Below are positions 1 through 6,082 of a stretch of 45,083 nt of DNA, one piece after another. This stretch comes from Spirochaetia bacterium UBA5763 (GTDB lineage Bacteria > Spirochaetota > UBA4802 > UBA5550). The first letter of the stretch is position 1; each line of letters opens with the position of its first letter. A program made the position numbers and the translations under genes. Location of the stretch: positions 1-45,083 of the forward strand of contig DIEX01000003.1 in NCBI GenBank assembly GCA_002418835.1. Reading direction: 5' to 3'. Under the pieces are notes generated by a model. It did not search any database, had not been told where the DNA came from, and saw only the letters and a list, made by a program, of their open reading frames with translations.

Positions 1-2
1 AT

Positions 3-1202
3 GCAATAAGCGGAATGTTTGTATCACTCGGAAACGGTCTTGGTCAGGGGATGAAGGAGATAGGAGATGCAATAAAGTCCGGAGCGGCAACAGTGGCAAG
101 CGGTGTATCTGACGCAATGAGCGCAGTAGTTGCGGCAGCAGGAGCATTGGGAACAAGCGTTGAGAGGATGTTTACAGGTGCAGTTAGTGCAGAAGGTAGA
201 GTTCTCGGGTATGAACCGGATCGCGACGGAGATACAGTAGACATGCCTGAACTGAGGAAGAACACCAACGCGGAGAAACTAATACGTAATCTTGCATCAA
301 ACCATGAAATACCGATAGAAGCAATGACAGAGATGATGTTAGTTGCCAACGGGGTAAAGACAGTTGAAGAACTGCAGGAGTTAATTAGAAACGGGGATCA
401 GCTTAAAGCATTTGACGGCTTTGGCTGGGAGACAGGTATGCAGAAGGAGTACTATGCAGATTATGACAGGATGCTTGCACAGAAGGCTATGAATCAGAGA
501 AGTTCTGATATATTAAATATGAGTGATTTTTATGCATATGCTGCAGATCGTTTTCTTAAAGGTGGAGAAATTAATCCTGTAAGTGCTCTGAATCTGAATG
601 CGGGTGAATCAAATTGGAATGCATCAAATACCCCGCTGAATATTTCTTCGGGAAGTGGCTACTGGATAGAACCGAATCCTTATGCAGCAGCATGGGCATC
701 AAATGGTGATTTCGGGCGGGATTTTGCAAATCAGGCAGGTCAGAATTTTCAGAATGACGAGTATATAACAGGTGGTCTTAATATGTTTATGGGTACCGGC
801 GAGGCTGTCATGGATACAGCTTTAATGTATGGCGGTGGTCAACTTCTGGGTGCTGGTGTTAATGCAGTATCGTATCTTGCGTCAACCGAGGGAAGATTGA
901 TGGCTGCAATGGCAGCGACATATATAGGACAACAGGTTAATAATGCATCATGGACTTTATTAAACAGGGTTTCACCAAGTGTGGTGAATAATATTGAGAA
1001 TTGGAATTATCGAGGAATGGGGCTTGCTGATGGATCTTATTCTAATTCCGCATATCCTAATTGGGAGTATGCTACACAAAGCAATTATATGTGGGGTTGG
1101 GGAGCTGGTTTTGTTGAAGCAAACTTTAAAATTACTGGTAAAGTTCAATCTATCTATGATGAAGCTATAGATAAAGTTAAGAAAAGGAAGGATAGAAATT
1201 AA
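3..1202 (+). CDS. C-terminal part of a large protein, possible polymorphic-toxin tail (5' end outside window)
   Basis: The reading frame is open right to the left edge (codons for A-I-S-G precede the first ATG at 15), so this is the 3' part of a longer gene; 399 residues are visible. An Ala/Gly/Val-rich amphipathic stretch comes first (GAATVASGVSDAMSAVV). A polar middle follows, then a Gly/Ala-rich hydrophobic segment (TGGLNMFMGTGEAVMDTAL ... GGGQLLGAGVNAVSYLAS). That segment resembles the pre-toxin hydrophobic stretch of very large secreted or surface proteins. The tail is rich in Trp/Tyr/Asn and ends in a Lys/Arg cluster. The last ~250 bases are visibly richer in A/T than the beginning. The stop overlaps the start of the next gene by one base, indicating translational coupling. 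No catalytic motif is recognised; a toxin role is inference only. Confidence 0.6.
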   Translation, partial: AISGMFVSLGNGLGQGMKEIGDAIKSGAATVASGVSDAMSAVVAAAGALGTSVERMFTGAVSAEGRVLGYEPDRDGDTVDMPELRKNTNAEKLIRNLASNHEIPIEAMTEMMLVANGVKTVEELQELIRNGDQLKAFDGFGWETGMQKEYYADYDRMLAQKAMNQRSSDILNMSDFYAYAADRFLKGGEINPVSALNLNAGESNWNASNTPLNISSGSGYWIEPNPYAAAWASNGDFGRDFANQAGQNFQNDEYITGGLNMFMGTGEAVMDTALMYGGGQLLGAGVNAVSYLASTEGRLMAAMAATYIGQQVNNASWTLLNRVSPSVVNNIENWNYRGMGLADGSYSNSAYPNWEYATQSNYMWGWGAGFVEANFKITGKVQSIYDEAIDKVKKRKDRN

Positions 1203-1621
1203 TGAATAAATATAAATTTCTAACTCATAGTTTTATTCTAATATTATTTAACTGGATTATTTTTATTATAAATAAATCAGATACTATGTATTTTAAAGGA
1301 TCAATTCCTGTTTCTGGTTTAGGTAAAAATATATTTTCATGGGGATTAATAATTTTCTTTTTATATTTTTATATTAATCAGTATTATGTGAATGAGTATA
1401 AGTCAGTAATGACTTCTAAAAGAATTATTATAGAATATATACTTTCCCCTTTATTTATTTTATGGTGTATAATGAATACATTGCTCTTATACAATATATT
1501 CATTTCATATTATATAAGTTTTAATGTTCTTCTTATTATTTATGCAATATGTTGTTTAGCATTATTATATTTCCAGAATAAGCTATTAAAGAAATTTGAG
1601 ATGATAAAAAAATTAAATTGA
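1202..1621 (+). CDS. AT-rich four-helix membrane protein, possible immunity protein
   Basis: A 139-residue protein with four hydrophobic helices (about residues 8-24, 43-62, 78-105 and 109-127) and a Lys-rich C-terminus. It is much richer in A/T than the genes around it, suggesting separate ancestry. An AAGGAAGGAT-type ribosome site lies inside the end of the preceding gene, and the start ATG overlaps that gene's stop (TAATG). A small integral membrane protein coupled to the tail of a large, probably secreted protein is the usual position of an immunity protein. No family is recognised, so the role is inferred from position only. Confidence 0.6.
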   Translation: MNKYKFLTHSFILILFNWIIFIINKSDTMYFKGSIPVSGLGKNIFSWGLIIFFLYFYINQYYVNEYKSVMTSKRIIIEYILSPLFILWCIMNTLLLYNIFISYYISFNVLLIIYAICCLALLYFQNKLLKKFEMIKKLN

Positions 1622-1661
1622 GTTTAATGTTAAACAATAATTCTATTGAAGGAAAAGGGCA

Positions 1662-1946
1662 ATGAACAAAAAAACAGAATCACCATCAATACTGAAGATA
1701 AACAATGAACAGGGGACACAACTCCCCGAAGTATACACAAACGCAGTGCTCACAAACATGACATCATACGAGTTTGAGATAACACTCGGCCTTGGCAGCA
1801 ACAATTACGAAGGTGTGCGCCCTGTGGTGAATGTACGCATGAGCCCGCAGTTTGCAAAAGAGTTTACACAGTTACTCCAGAACAACATAAAGATGTTTGA
1901 AGAAAAGTTTGGTGAGATAAAAGTATTTAAGCCGGAAGTGAATTGA
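1662..1946 (+). CDS. DUF3467 family protein
   Basis: A 94-residue soluble protein. The central part (EVYTNAVLTNMTSYEFEI) followed by VRPVVNVRMSPQFAKEF and a helix ending NNIKMFEEKFGEI matches my recollection of the DUF3467 family: a beta sheet, then V-R-V-x-MSPxxAK and a C-terminal helix ending in E-x-x-FGEI. Members are about 90-100 residues and have no assigned function. An AAGGA site sits upstream of the ATG. Base composition returns to the window average here, so the gene probably does not belong with the AT-rich gene before it. Confidence 0.75.
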   Translation: MNKKTESPSILKINNEQGTQLPEVYTNAVLTNMTSYEFEITLGLGSNNYEGVRPVVNVRMSPQFAKEFTQLLQNNIKMFEEKFGEIKVFKPEVN

Positions 1947-2057
1947 AGGCTTCTTTCCAAAAAGTCAGCATTGTGCATAATGGCTAAGCAGCCCGACGTC
2001 GCCGGGGATACATAAAGTTTCTGCCACAGAAAATCGGCGATGTGCGCTTGCCCTGAG

Positions 2058-2172
2058 CAGTTCGACAGGCTCACTGACCACCTGTCGAAGGGTTAACGAA
2101 CGGGCTGCGATAATTATGCGATGTGCGGAGGGTGTGGAAGAGGTTCATGCGCTTCGACCAAGCTCAGTGACC
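2058..2172. repeat. dispersed-repeat-like sequence with inverted arms
   Basis: Between the DUF3467 gene and hicA (1947-2310, no gene) there is TTCGACAGG (2061-2069) facing CCTGTCGAA (2081-2089), a 9-base perfect inverted repeat. A diverged copy, CTTCGACCAAGCTCAGTGACC without one base-level match throughout, begins at 2152. Sequences of the form CTTCGACAAGCTCAGTGACC are widely dispersed in bacterial genomes as intergenic repeats. The rest of the gap shows nothing else. Confidence 0.55.
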
Positions 2173-2310
2173 GTGGGGAGTGTTTGATACGCTCCCTTTG
2201 TATTTCTGATTAAAATTGAGCCAGTTAATTAAAATGTTTAAAACTAAGCTGAATAAAACTCTTGCAAAATTAAATTGAATCGTTATTTTTGATTAAAGAC
2301 AGGAGTGCTG

Positions 2311-2574
2311 ATGAGCAGAATTGAAAAGCTTTTGTTAAAGATACTGACAGGAAGGCATGACAAAAATATAGATTTTGAGGAGTTACGCGGCCTTCTTCAG
2401 AAACTTGGATTTTTTGAAAGGGTAAAAGGTGATCATCATATATTTACCAGGGAGGATGTTATTGAGATAATCAACATCCAGCCCCAAGGGAAGCTTGCAA
2501 AGCCGTACCAGGTGAAGCAGGTGAGAAACCTGATAATCCGCTACAAACTCGGAGGTGAAAATGGAGAAATATAG
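2311..2574 (+). CDS. hicA: HicA-family toxin (putative mRNA interferase)
   Basis: An 87-residue protein of the HicA/YcfA type. HicA toxins have a double-stranded-RNA-binding fold with a key histidine and cleave mRNA. Here the histidine lies in KGDHHIF (canonical GSHHxF) followed by a strand with INIQPQGK. The C-terminal extension AKPYQVKQVRNLI is typical of the longer HicA members that act with a short HicB. The ATG at 2311 has AGGAG at 2301-2305; an in-frame GTG at 2305 is inside that site and is not the likely start. The gene overlaps hicB by 14 bases, in the usual toxin-first order. Confidence 0.85.
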   Translation: MSRIEKLLLKILTGRHDKNIDFEELRGLLQKLGFFERVKGDHHIFTREDVIEIINIQPQGKLAKPYQVKQVRNLIIRYKLGGENGEI

Positions 2575-2776
2575 ATACGAAGTTATTATATACTGGAGTG
2601 ATGAGGATAATTCATATGTGGCAGAGGTGCCGGAACTTCCAGGGTGCATGTCTGACGGGACGACGTATGAGGAGGCGCTGGCCAATGTCCGTATTATCAT
2701 TGATGAATGGATTGAGACAGCGATCGAGGAAAAGAGAGCTGTTCCTGAACCTCGCGGGAAACTGATGTACGCCTGA
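2561..2776 (+). CDS. hicB: HicB-family antitoxin
   Basis: A 71-residue protein. YRYEVIIYWSDEDNSYVAEV followed by PELPGCMSDGTTYEEALANV is the defining HicB pattern (partial RNase-H-like fold). HicB binds and neutralises HicA. The start ATG is chosen because GGAGG (2551-2555) lies at the right distance, within the end of hicA. No DNA-binding domain follows the HicB domain, so repression of the promoter, if any, would need the complex or another protein. The protein ends shortly after the domain (EPRGKLMYA). Confidence 0.9.
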   Translation: MEKYRYEVIIYWSDEDNSYVAEVPELPGCMSDGTTYEEALANVRIIIDEWIETAIEEKRAVPEPRGKLMYA

Positions 2777-2845
2777 AGTTATCTCTTGCAGAGAGCATAG
2801 TTGATATAAATATCTCAGTGCATGTCAGATGGAGGCGTTATCTCA

Positions 2846-3103
2846 TTATTCCTTAACCTGAGTTCCCAGCAGAAGAACAATCCTGTCATCATTATTAACA
2901 AGAATCGGTTTCATCCCCTGCACAAGAGCCCCGGCTTTTTTAATAGCATCTTTTAAGATATATTCAAAGCCAAAGAGTTCATCCTCTTTAATGCGATCCA
3001 TATACCAGAGTCCGTTAACAGCAAAGGAAAGGGCATTAAAAGCGGATAGAATATCGTAAAGCTTATATTCCACACCATCAGTTCTGAAAGCAAAGATTTC
3101 CAT
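2846..3103 (-). CDS. small protein of unknown function, divergent from the XRE repressor
   Basis: An 85-residue acidic, soluble protein. I recognise no family. The sequence has mixed alpha/beta character with a start like MEIFAFRTDGVEYKLYD and an ending VLLLGTQVKE. The ATG has a good CGGAGG ribosome site. It is transcribed away from the XRE repressor gene, and the 147-base divergent region holds two similar palindromes, so the repressor probably controls it. The ORF has one coherent start and a normal composition, which favours a real gene. Confidence 0.65.
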   Translation of the reverse strand: MEIFAFRTDGVEYKLYDILSAFNALSFAVNGLWYMDRIKEDELFGFEYILKDAIKKAGALVQGMKPILVNNDDRIVLLLGTQVKE

Positions 3104-3180
3104 GATACCCTCCGTAAATTATTAATGTTGCAATTATTGGTTCTTTTTAATAACTATGAGTAAAATTAGTTATATTATAA

Positions 3181-3219
3181 ATAAGATTTATCTTATTTTG
3201 TCAATAAGAAATTTCTTAC
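3181..3219. promoter_or_regulatory. two tandem 6-4-6 operator-like palindromes (ATAAGA-N4-TCTTAY)
   Basis: ATAAGA-TTTA-TCTTAT occupies 3181-3196 and ATAAGA-AATT-TCTTAC occupies 3204-3219. The two sites share the same arms and spacer length and lie 23 bases apart (about two helical turns), in the intergenic region between the divergent small gene (start 3103) and the XRE gene (start 3251). A further TCTTAT half-site occurs at 3243-3248, just before the XRE start. This is the arrangement expected for cooperative binding by a helix-turn-helix repressor such as the adjacent one. Confidence 0.65.
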
Positions 3220-3250
3220 TAATCAATAATAATTACGGAAAATCTTATAA

Positions 3251-3700
3251 ATGAGGAATAGAATTTTATTAATTATTGAAGAATTGGAATTAACTCAGAA
3301 ACAGTTTTCAGAAGAAATCGGAATAACTGCGGGAGGATTGACTGATTTTTTTAAAGGTCGTTCAAAAGATTTGTCCAGTTCGACAGTTAAAAATATTGTT
3401 ATTAAGTTTAACATAAACCCTGCCTGGCTTCTCACAGGAGAAGGAGAGATGTTTAACGCACCATCTGATATTAAAGATGGGAAGTTAAGCTATTCAGCCA
3501 TAGCAGACATCAATGAGATAACCAGAACAAGGTGGTTTAAAAACCTCACAAAAGAGCAGAGGGATATAATAACAAACTGTTCAGCAGTGAAAGACAGGGA
3601 TATATTAAAAAAAGTATCAGTAATAATATCCCGCCAGGCAGCCAAGGAGGAGGGAGACCGGGAACTTGAAGAACTTGACAAAGAGGTTCAGGGGAAATAA
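3251..3700 (+). CDS. XRE-family helix-turn-helix transcriptional regulator
   Basis: A 149-residue protein. Residues ~1-65 form an XRE/Cro-CI helix-turn-helix (LTQKQFSEEIGITAGGLTDFF, then KGRSKDLSSSTVKNIV). NPAWLLTGEGEMF follows, a signature common in phage-type repressors. The remaining ~80 residues are a helical, Lys/Glu-rich dimerisation-like region without a LexA/S24 peptidase motif. It is divergent from the 85-residue gene, and the two palindromes between them are its probable operators. The ribosome site is weak (CGGA), which fits a low-level repressor. The gene suggests a remnant or working part of a mobile module, though no integrase or phage structural gene is seen. Confidence 0.85.
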   Translation: MRNRILLIIEELELTQKQFSEEIGITAGGLTDFFKGRSKDLSSSTVKNIVIKFNINPAWLLTGEGEMFNAPSDIKDGKLSYSAIADINEITRTRWFKNLTKEQRDIITNCSAVKDRDILKKVSVIISRQAAKEEGDRELEELDKEVQGK

Positions 3701-3725
3701 GTGGTATAGGTGAATTTATCAGTTA

Positions 3726-3950
3726 TCAGGCAACCTGCCTGTAGCTGATAATCTCCAGTTCGCTGATATTCCTGTTTAAAATATTTTCAAGTTTAAGGAT
3801 TACATCAGTTTCAAAATAAATTTCACCACAGTTTGCGCATACCAGGCATGGAACATCTTTAACAATAATAAAATGTCCGTTATCTTCTAACATCTTATTT
3901 GTGAATCCATGATTGATTGTTTCATGTCCGCAAACAAAACATTTCTTCAT
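3726..3950 (-). CDS. YgiT/MqsA-type zinc-finger antitoxin
   Basis: A 74-residue protein with two CxxC pairs (CFVCG at residues 4-8 and CANCGEIYFE near residue 38), the zinc-binding N-domain of YgiT/MqsA proteins. It lacks the C-terminal XRE DNA-binding domain of full-length MqsA (131 residues), like the short forms that pair with DUF4258 toxins. The ATG overlaps the end of the upstream DUF4258 gene by four bases, and GGAGGAG within that gene is its ribosome site, so the two are cotranslated. Role as antitoxin is by family and context. Confidence 0.85.
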   Translation of the reverse strand: MKKCFVCGHETINHGFTNKMLEDNGHFIIVKDVPCLVCANCGEIYFETDVILKLENILNRNISELEIISYRQVA

Positions 3951-4267
3951 TTTCTCCTCCGGTAGTTATCTTCCCAGATTAAATCATCAGGAATATAAGC
4001 AGTAATCAGGTGAATTTCAAAATCAATTTCATTAACTCCTACTACAATATGGATAGGTTTTTTATCTGCAAAACCAACCAGAAGGTAGGAGGGGAAAGGT
4101 TTATCCACTTTATATTCTTTGATTATACTAAAATCGTTTAAAACTGTAAGTATATCAGAGACGGAGATTTTCCTCTGTCTCATTCTTTGAAGGATATGAT
4201 CCTTCCAGTAGAGAGAATTATTTTCTCTGGCTGTTTTAATTACAGAGATGATTAAATCATATTGCAT
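3947..4267 (-). CDS. DUF4258 toxin-like protein
   Basis: A 106-residue protein with the DUF4258 layout: a helix with WKDHILQRMRQRKISVSDI near residue 21, then strands FPSYLLVGFADKKPIHIVVG and HLITAYIPD. The H...R.R..I pattern near the start of the domain and the final Y-x-P-D are characteristic. DUF4258 proteins are RelE/BrnT-like putative ribonucleases, usually encoded just upstream of a YgiT-type zinc-finger antitoxin, as here. The protein ends in an RRRK tail whose codons supply the ribosome site for the antitoxin. A role in mRNA cleavage is inferred from the fold and partner. Confidence 0.8.
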   Translation of the reverse strand: MQYDLIISVIKTARENNSLYWKDHILQRMRQRKISVSDILTVLNDFSIIKEYKVDKPFPSYLLVGFADKKPIHIVVGVNEIDFEIHLITAYIPDDLIWEDNYRRRK

Positions 4268-4330
4268 AGAAAAGAGTGATATTTTTTCAGATAAGCAGTC
4301 AAGTAAAAATATTAATCAGAAATATCGGTT

Positions 4331-4402
4331 TTGACGCGTGAGGGATGCGTAGGGTTTAGCCCGCAGGGCCGCAGCGTCAGCGGAGCCCGGAGCAGCCCGG
4401 CC
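4331..4402. repeat. GC-rich repeat-like element in an AT-rich gap
   Basis: The gene-less stretch 4268-4641 contains a GC-rich block starting TTGACGCGTGAGGG and ending CAGCCCGGCC, flanked by AT-rich DNA. TGACGC (4332-4337) faces GCGTCA (4374-4379). A 62-codon minus-strand frame (4316-4504) runs through it but has a composition unlike any protein nearby and no family, so I treat the block as a dispersed structural repeat rather than a gene. Confidence 0.45.
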
Positions 4403-4457
4403 ATGCCGCATGTAAACATGAAATTTATCCAAGAGTAAATACCGGAACATCATGTAG

Positions 4458-4477
4458 GGTCGTAGCATGCTACGACC
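4458..4477. repeat. 20-base perfect palindrome
   Basis: GGTCGTAGCA is followed directly by its reverse complement TGCTACGACC, a perfect palindrome without a loop. It sits in the same gene-less gap as the GC-rich block, so it may be part of the same repeat family or a protein-binding site. It is not followed by a T-run and is therefore not a terminator. Confidence 0.5.
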
Positions 4478-4641
4478 ATTATAATAAAAAGGGGGCAGGG
4501 ACACGCCCTAAAAGAAATCATCATTAATAAATACATCTGAGAATCTTTCGATAGACAGTGGTAAAGATCTCACCATAGCAAAAGAAAGGGAATTGAAAAT
4601 ATGTCTGGTAGTATATCTATCCAGTGATACCGGGGCTTTAT

Positions 4642-5202
4642 TTAAAACCCCAGTTCCCCGCTTATTTCCTGCATTGCGGTAAGCGAAATAGCAGCAAACT
4701 CATCCAGCGGTATCCCGATCTTCTCACACTCCATGATATTCTCCCTTTTAACAGAAGCTGCAAAGGCCTTCTCCTTCATCCGCTTAGTGATTGATTTAGG
4801 CTTAACACTGGATAGCTTTTTGTCAGGATAAACAAGGGCTGTTGCAAAGATAAGCCCTGTGATTGTCTCACCTGCCGCAAGGGCATGCTGAAAGCTTGTG
4901 GATCTCTCCATCCCTGTAGCCTCTTCATTGTGCATCTTTATGGCATCAATGATTTCAGGGTCATAATTTTTTGATTCAAGGATCTCAACAGACTTCAGGC
5001 CATGAAGTCTCATGTCAGCATTTGTAATTTCAACATCAAGGTCATGAAGCAGCCCCGCTGTTCCCCATTTGCATTGGTCTTCTCCTAACTTTACGGCAAT
5101 GGCTTTCATTACAGCTTCTGACGCAATGCAGTGAGCAATCATCTTATCATTTTTTACATATTCATTAAGGAGATTCAACGATTCTTCTCTTGGTATTGAC
5201 AT
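4642..5202 (-). CDS. HD-domain (HDIG-type) phosphohydrolase-like protein
   Basis: A 186-residue protein. HCIASEAVMKAIA supplies the first histidine and GLLHDLDVE the HD pair of a metal-dependent HD phosphohydrolase; further conserved positions follow in RLHG and MHNEEATG. Proteins of this short HDIG type are common and their substrates are mostly unknown. The start at 5202 (MSIPREES) has CCGGAG upstream at proper spacing; the longer frame to 5271 would add a hydrophobic N-terminus without a ribosome site and would approach the terminator of the upstream operon. No neighbour points to a pathway. Confidence 0.85.
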   Translation of the reverse strand: MSIPREESLNLLNEYVKNDKMIAHCIASEAVMKAIAVKLGEDQCKWGTAGLLHDLDVEITNADMRLHGLKSVEILESKNYDPEIIDAIKMHNEEATGMERSTSFQHALAAGETITGLIFATALVYPDKKLSSVKPKSITKRMKEKAFAASVKRENIMECEKIGIPLDEFAAISLTAMQEISGELGF

Positions 5203-5317
5203 AGAAAATTCTCCGGAGTATAAAATTAAAAATATCCGGATTAAGTTTAAAAAAACGGTTTTTTTATGCAAGGGTTTTATATTGTCTGAACAGGTGCAGA
5301 TGTTTTCCCGGAAAAAA

Positions 5318-5344
5318 AGAGGGGAACAGTTTTCTGTCCCCTCT
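5318..5344 (-). terminator. rho-independent terminator of the twin small-protein operon
   Basis: Read on the minus strand: AGAGGGG and ACAG pair with CTGT and CCCCTCT around a four-base loop (one bulged base), followed by seven T residues. It lies 29 bases beyond the stop of the second small gene and is oriented to end its transcript. Confidence 0.85.
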
Positions 5345-5373
5345 TCTCACTCATAAATGTTTGTTTATTATAT

Positions 5374-5535
5374 CTATTTTCTTTTATCCTGGTCAAAGAA
5401 ACCTTTCTCTACCTGGACTGTTGTGTTAACTGAATTTGCTTTCTGGGCTTCAACTGCCTTGCTGTGAAGGTCATATGTCACTGTACCTGAAAAAAGAATT
5501 AAACCTGTAATAAGAATTGCTGCTTCTGATATCAT
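5374..5535 (-). CDS. small conserved-motif membrane or exported protein, copy 2 of a tandem pair
   Basis: Translating 5535 down to 5374 gives a 53-residue protein. Its N-terminus is hydrophobic (AAILITGLILFSGTVTYD), the middle is polar, and it ends VNTTVQVEKGFFDQDKRK. It is about two-thirds identical to the neighbouring 51-residue protein, with the strongest match in the hydrophobic LILFSGTV segment and the QVEKGFFDQD tail. A GGAG ribosome site precedes the ATG. Conservation of both ends between two copies while the middle diverges indicates selection on the protein, so this is very probably a real gene. The family is not recognised. The N-terminal helix could be a membrane anchor or an uncleaved signal. 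Confidence 0.8.
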   Translation of the reverse strand: MISEAAILITGLILFSGTVTYDLHSKAVEAQKANSVNTTVQVEKGFFDQDKRK

Positions 5536-5576
5536 AATCTGTTCTCCTTTTGTTTTAGATAATTTCGTTTAAATTT

Positions 5577-5732
5577 TTACTTTCTTACATCCTGGTCAAA
5601 AAAACCTTTTTCAACCTGTGCAGATGTGTTAACAGTATTACCTTTGTTTACGGCCACTTCTTTGTGGTTTACGTCATAAGATACTGTACCTGAGAAAAGG
5701 ATGAGGCCTGCTGCTAAAATAAGACTTTCCAT
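5577..5732 (-). CDS. small conserved-motif membrane or exported protein, copy 1 of a tandem pair
   Basis: A 51-residue protein: hydrophobic N-terminus (SLILAAGLILFSGTVSYD), polar middle, and C-terminal motif VNTSAQVEKGFFDQDVRK. It is first in a two-gene operon; the next copy starts 41 bases after its stop. GGAGG is at good spacing. Upstream are a strong promoter and two operator-like palindromes; downstream of the second copy is a terminator. I know no family with the NT-x2-QVEKGFFDQD-x-RK motif. The charged tail after a single helix would suit a small membrane protein that binds a partner, but that is inference. Confidence 0.8.
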   Translation of the reverse strand: MESLILAAGLILFSGTVSYDVNHKEVAVNKGNTVNTSAQVEKGFFDQDVRK

Positions 5733-5766
5733 AATTTGTTCCTCCAAAGAACTTTAACATTTATTT

Positions 5767-5800
5767 TATGGTTTACCATATATTAATTGGTAAACCAATT
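5767..5800. promoter_or_regulatory. two GGT-N2-ACC operator palindromes over the small-protein promoter
   Basis: TATGGT-TT-ACCATA (5767-5780) and AATTGGT-AA-ACCAATT (5785-5800) are perfect palindromes with a two-base centre. Their centres are 19 bases apart. One fills the spacer between the -35 and -10 boxes and the other covers the -10 and start region, so a bound regulator would block transcription. The GGT-N2-ACC core recalls GntR- or TetR-type operators; no such regulator gene is in this window. Confidence 0.7.
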
Positions 5801-5805
5801 GTCAA
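5777..5805 (-). promoter_or_regulatory. sigma-70-type promoter of the twin small-protein operon
   Basis: On the minus strand, TTGACA (5800-5805) is followed by a 17-base spacer and TATATG (5777-5782). The start of translation of the first gene is 45 bases further on. The -35 box is a perfect match to consensus and the spacing is ideal. Confidence 0.75.
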
Positions 5806-6023
5806 TAATAATAGTATTGGATAGCCAAAAAAAGTTAAAAAAAGAGAAATTTTTTTAATTATAGCAGTTTACGAAATGATTTGAGCAATGTTATCGTATA
5901 TTAAAGTATTAGATTTCTCACCCGAAAAATTGAAGTGGGTTCGAAATGACGATTTGATGTTCTAATTTAATCGTAAAATGCACTATTTTAAGTAAAAGAA
6001 ATTTTATTCTGCGGGTTTTTTTT

Positions 6024-6037
6024 GGGGCTTTCGCCCC
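6024..6037 (+). terminator. short GC hairpin followed by T-run, with no plus-strand gene before it
   Basis: GGGGC-TTTC-GCCCC is followed by ATTTTT on the plus strand. No plus-strand coding frame lies between 5806 and 6020, so it either serves a non-coding transcript or is a weak bidirectional terminator for hemolysin III, which ends at 6083 on the other strand. On the minus strand the loop is GAAA, a stable tetraloop. The stretch 5806-6082 holds nothing else I can support. Confidence 0.4.
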
Positions 6038-6082
6038 ATTTTTCAAAAAAACATTACATGTGGGGTTTGATTGAGTTTTTTA

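Noticed and set aside
4316..4504. 62-codon minus-strand frame as a gene
   Set aside because: It runs across the GC-rich repeat block and the palindrome, has a composition unlike nearby proteins, no family and no convincing ribosome site.
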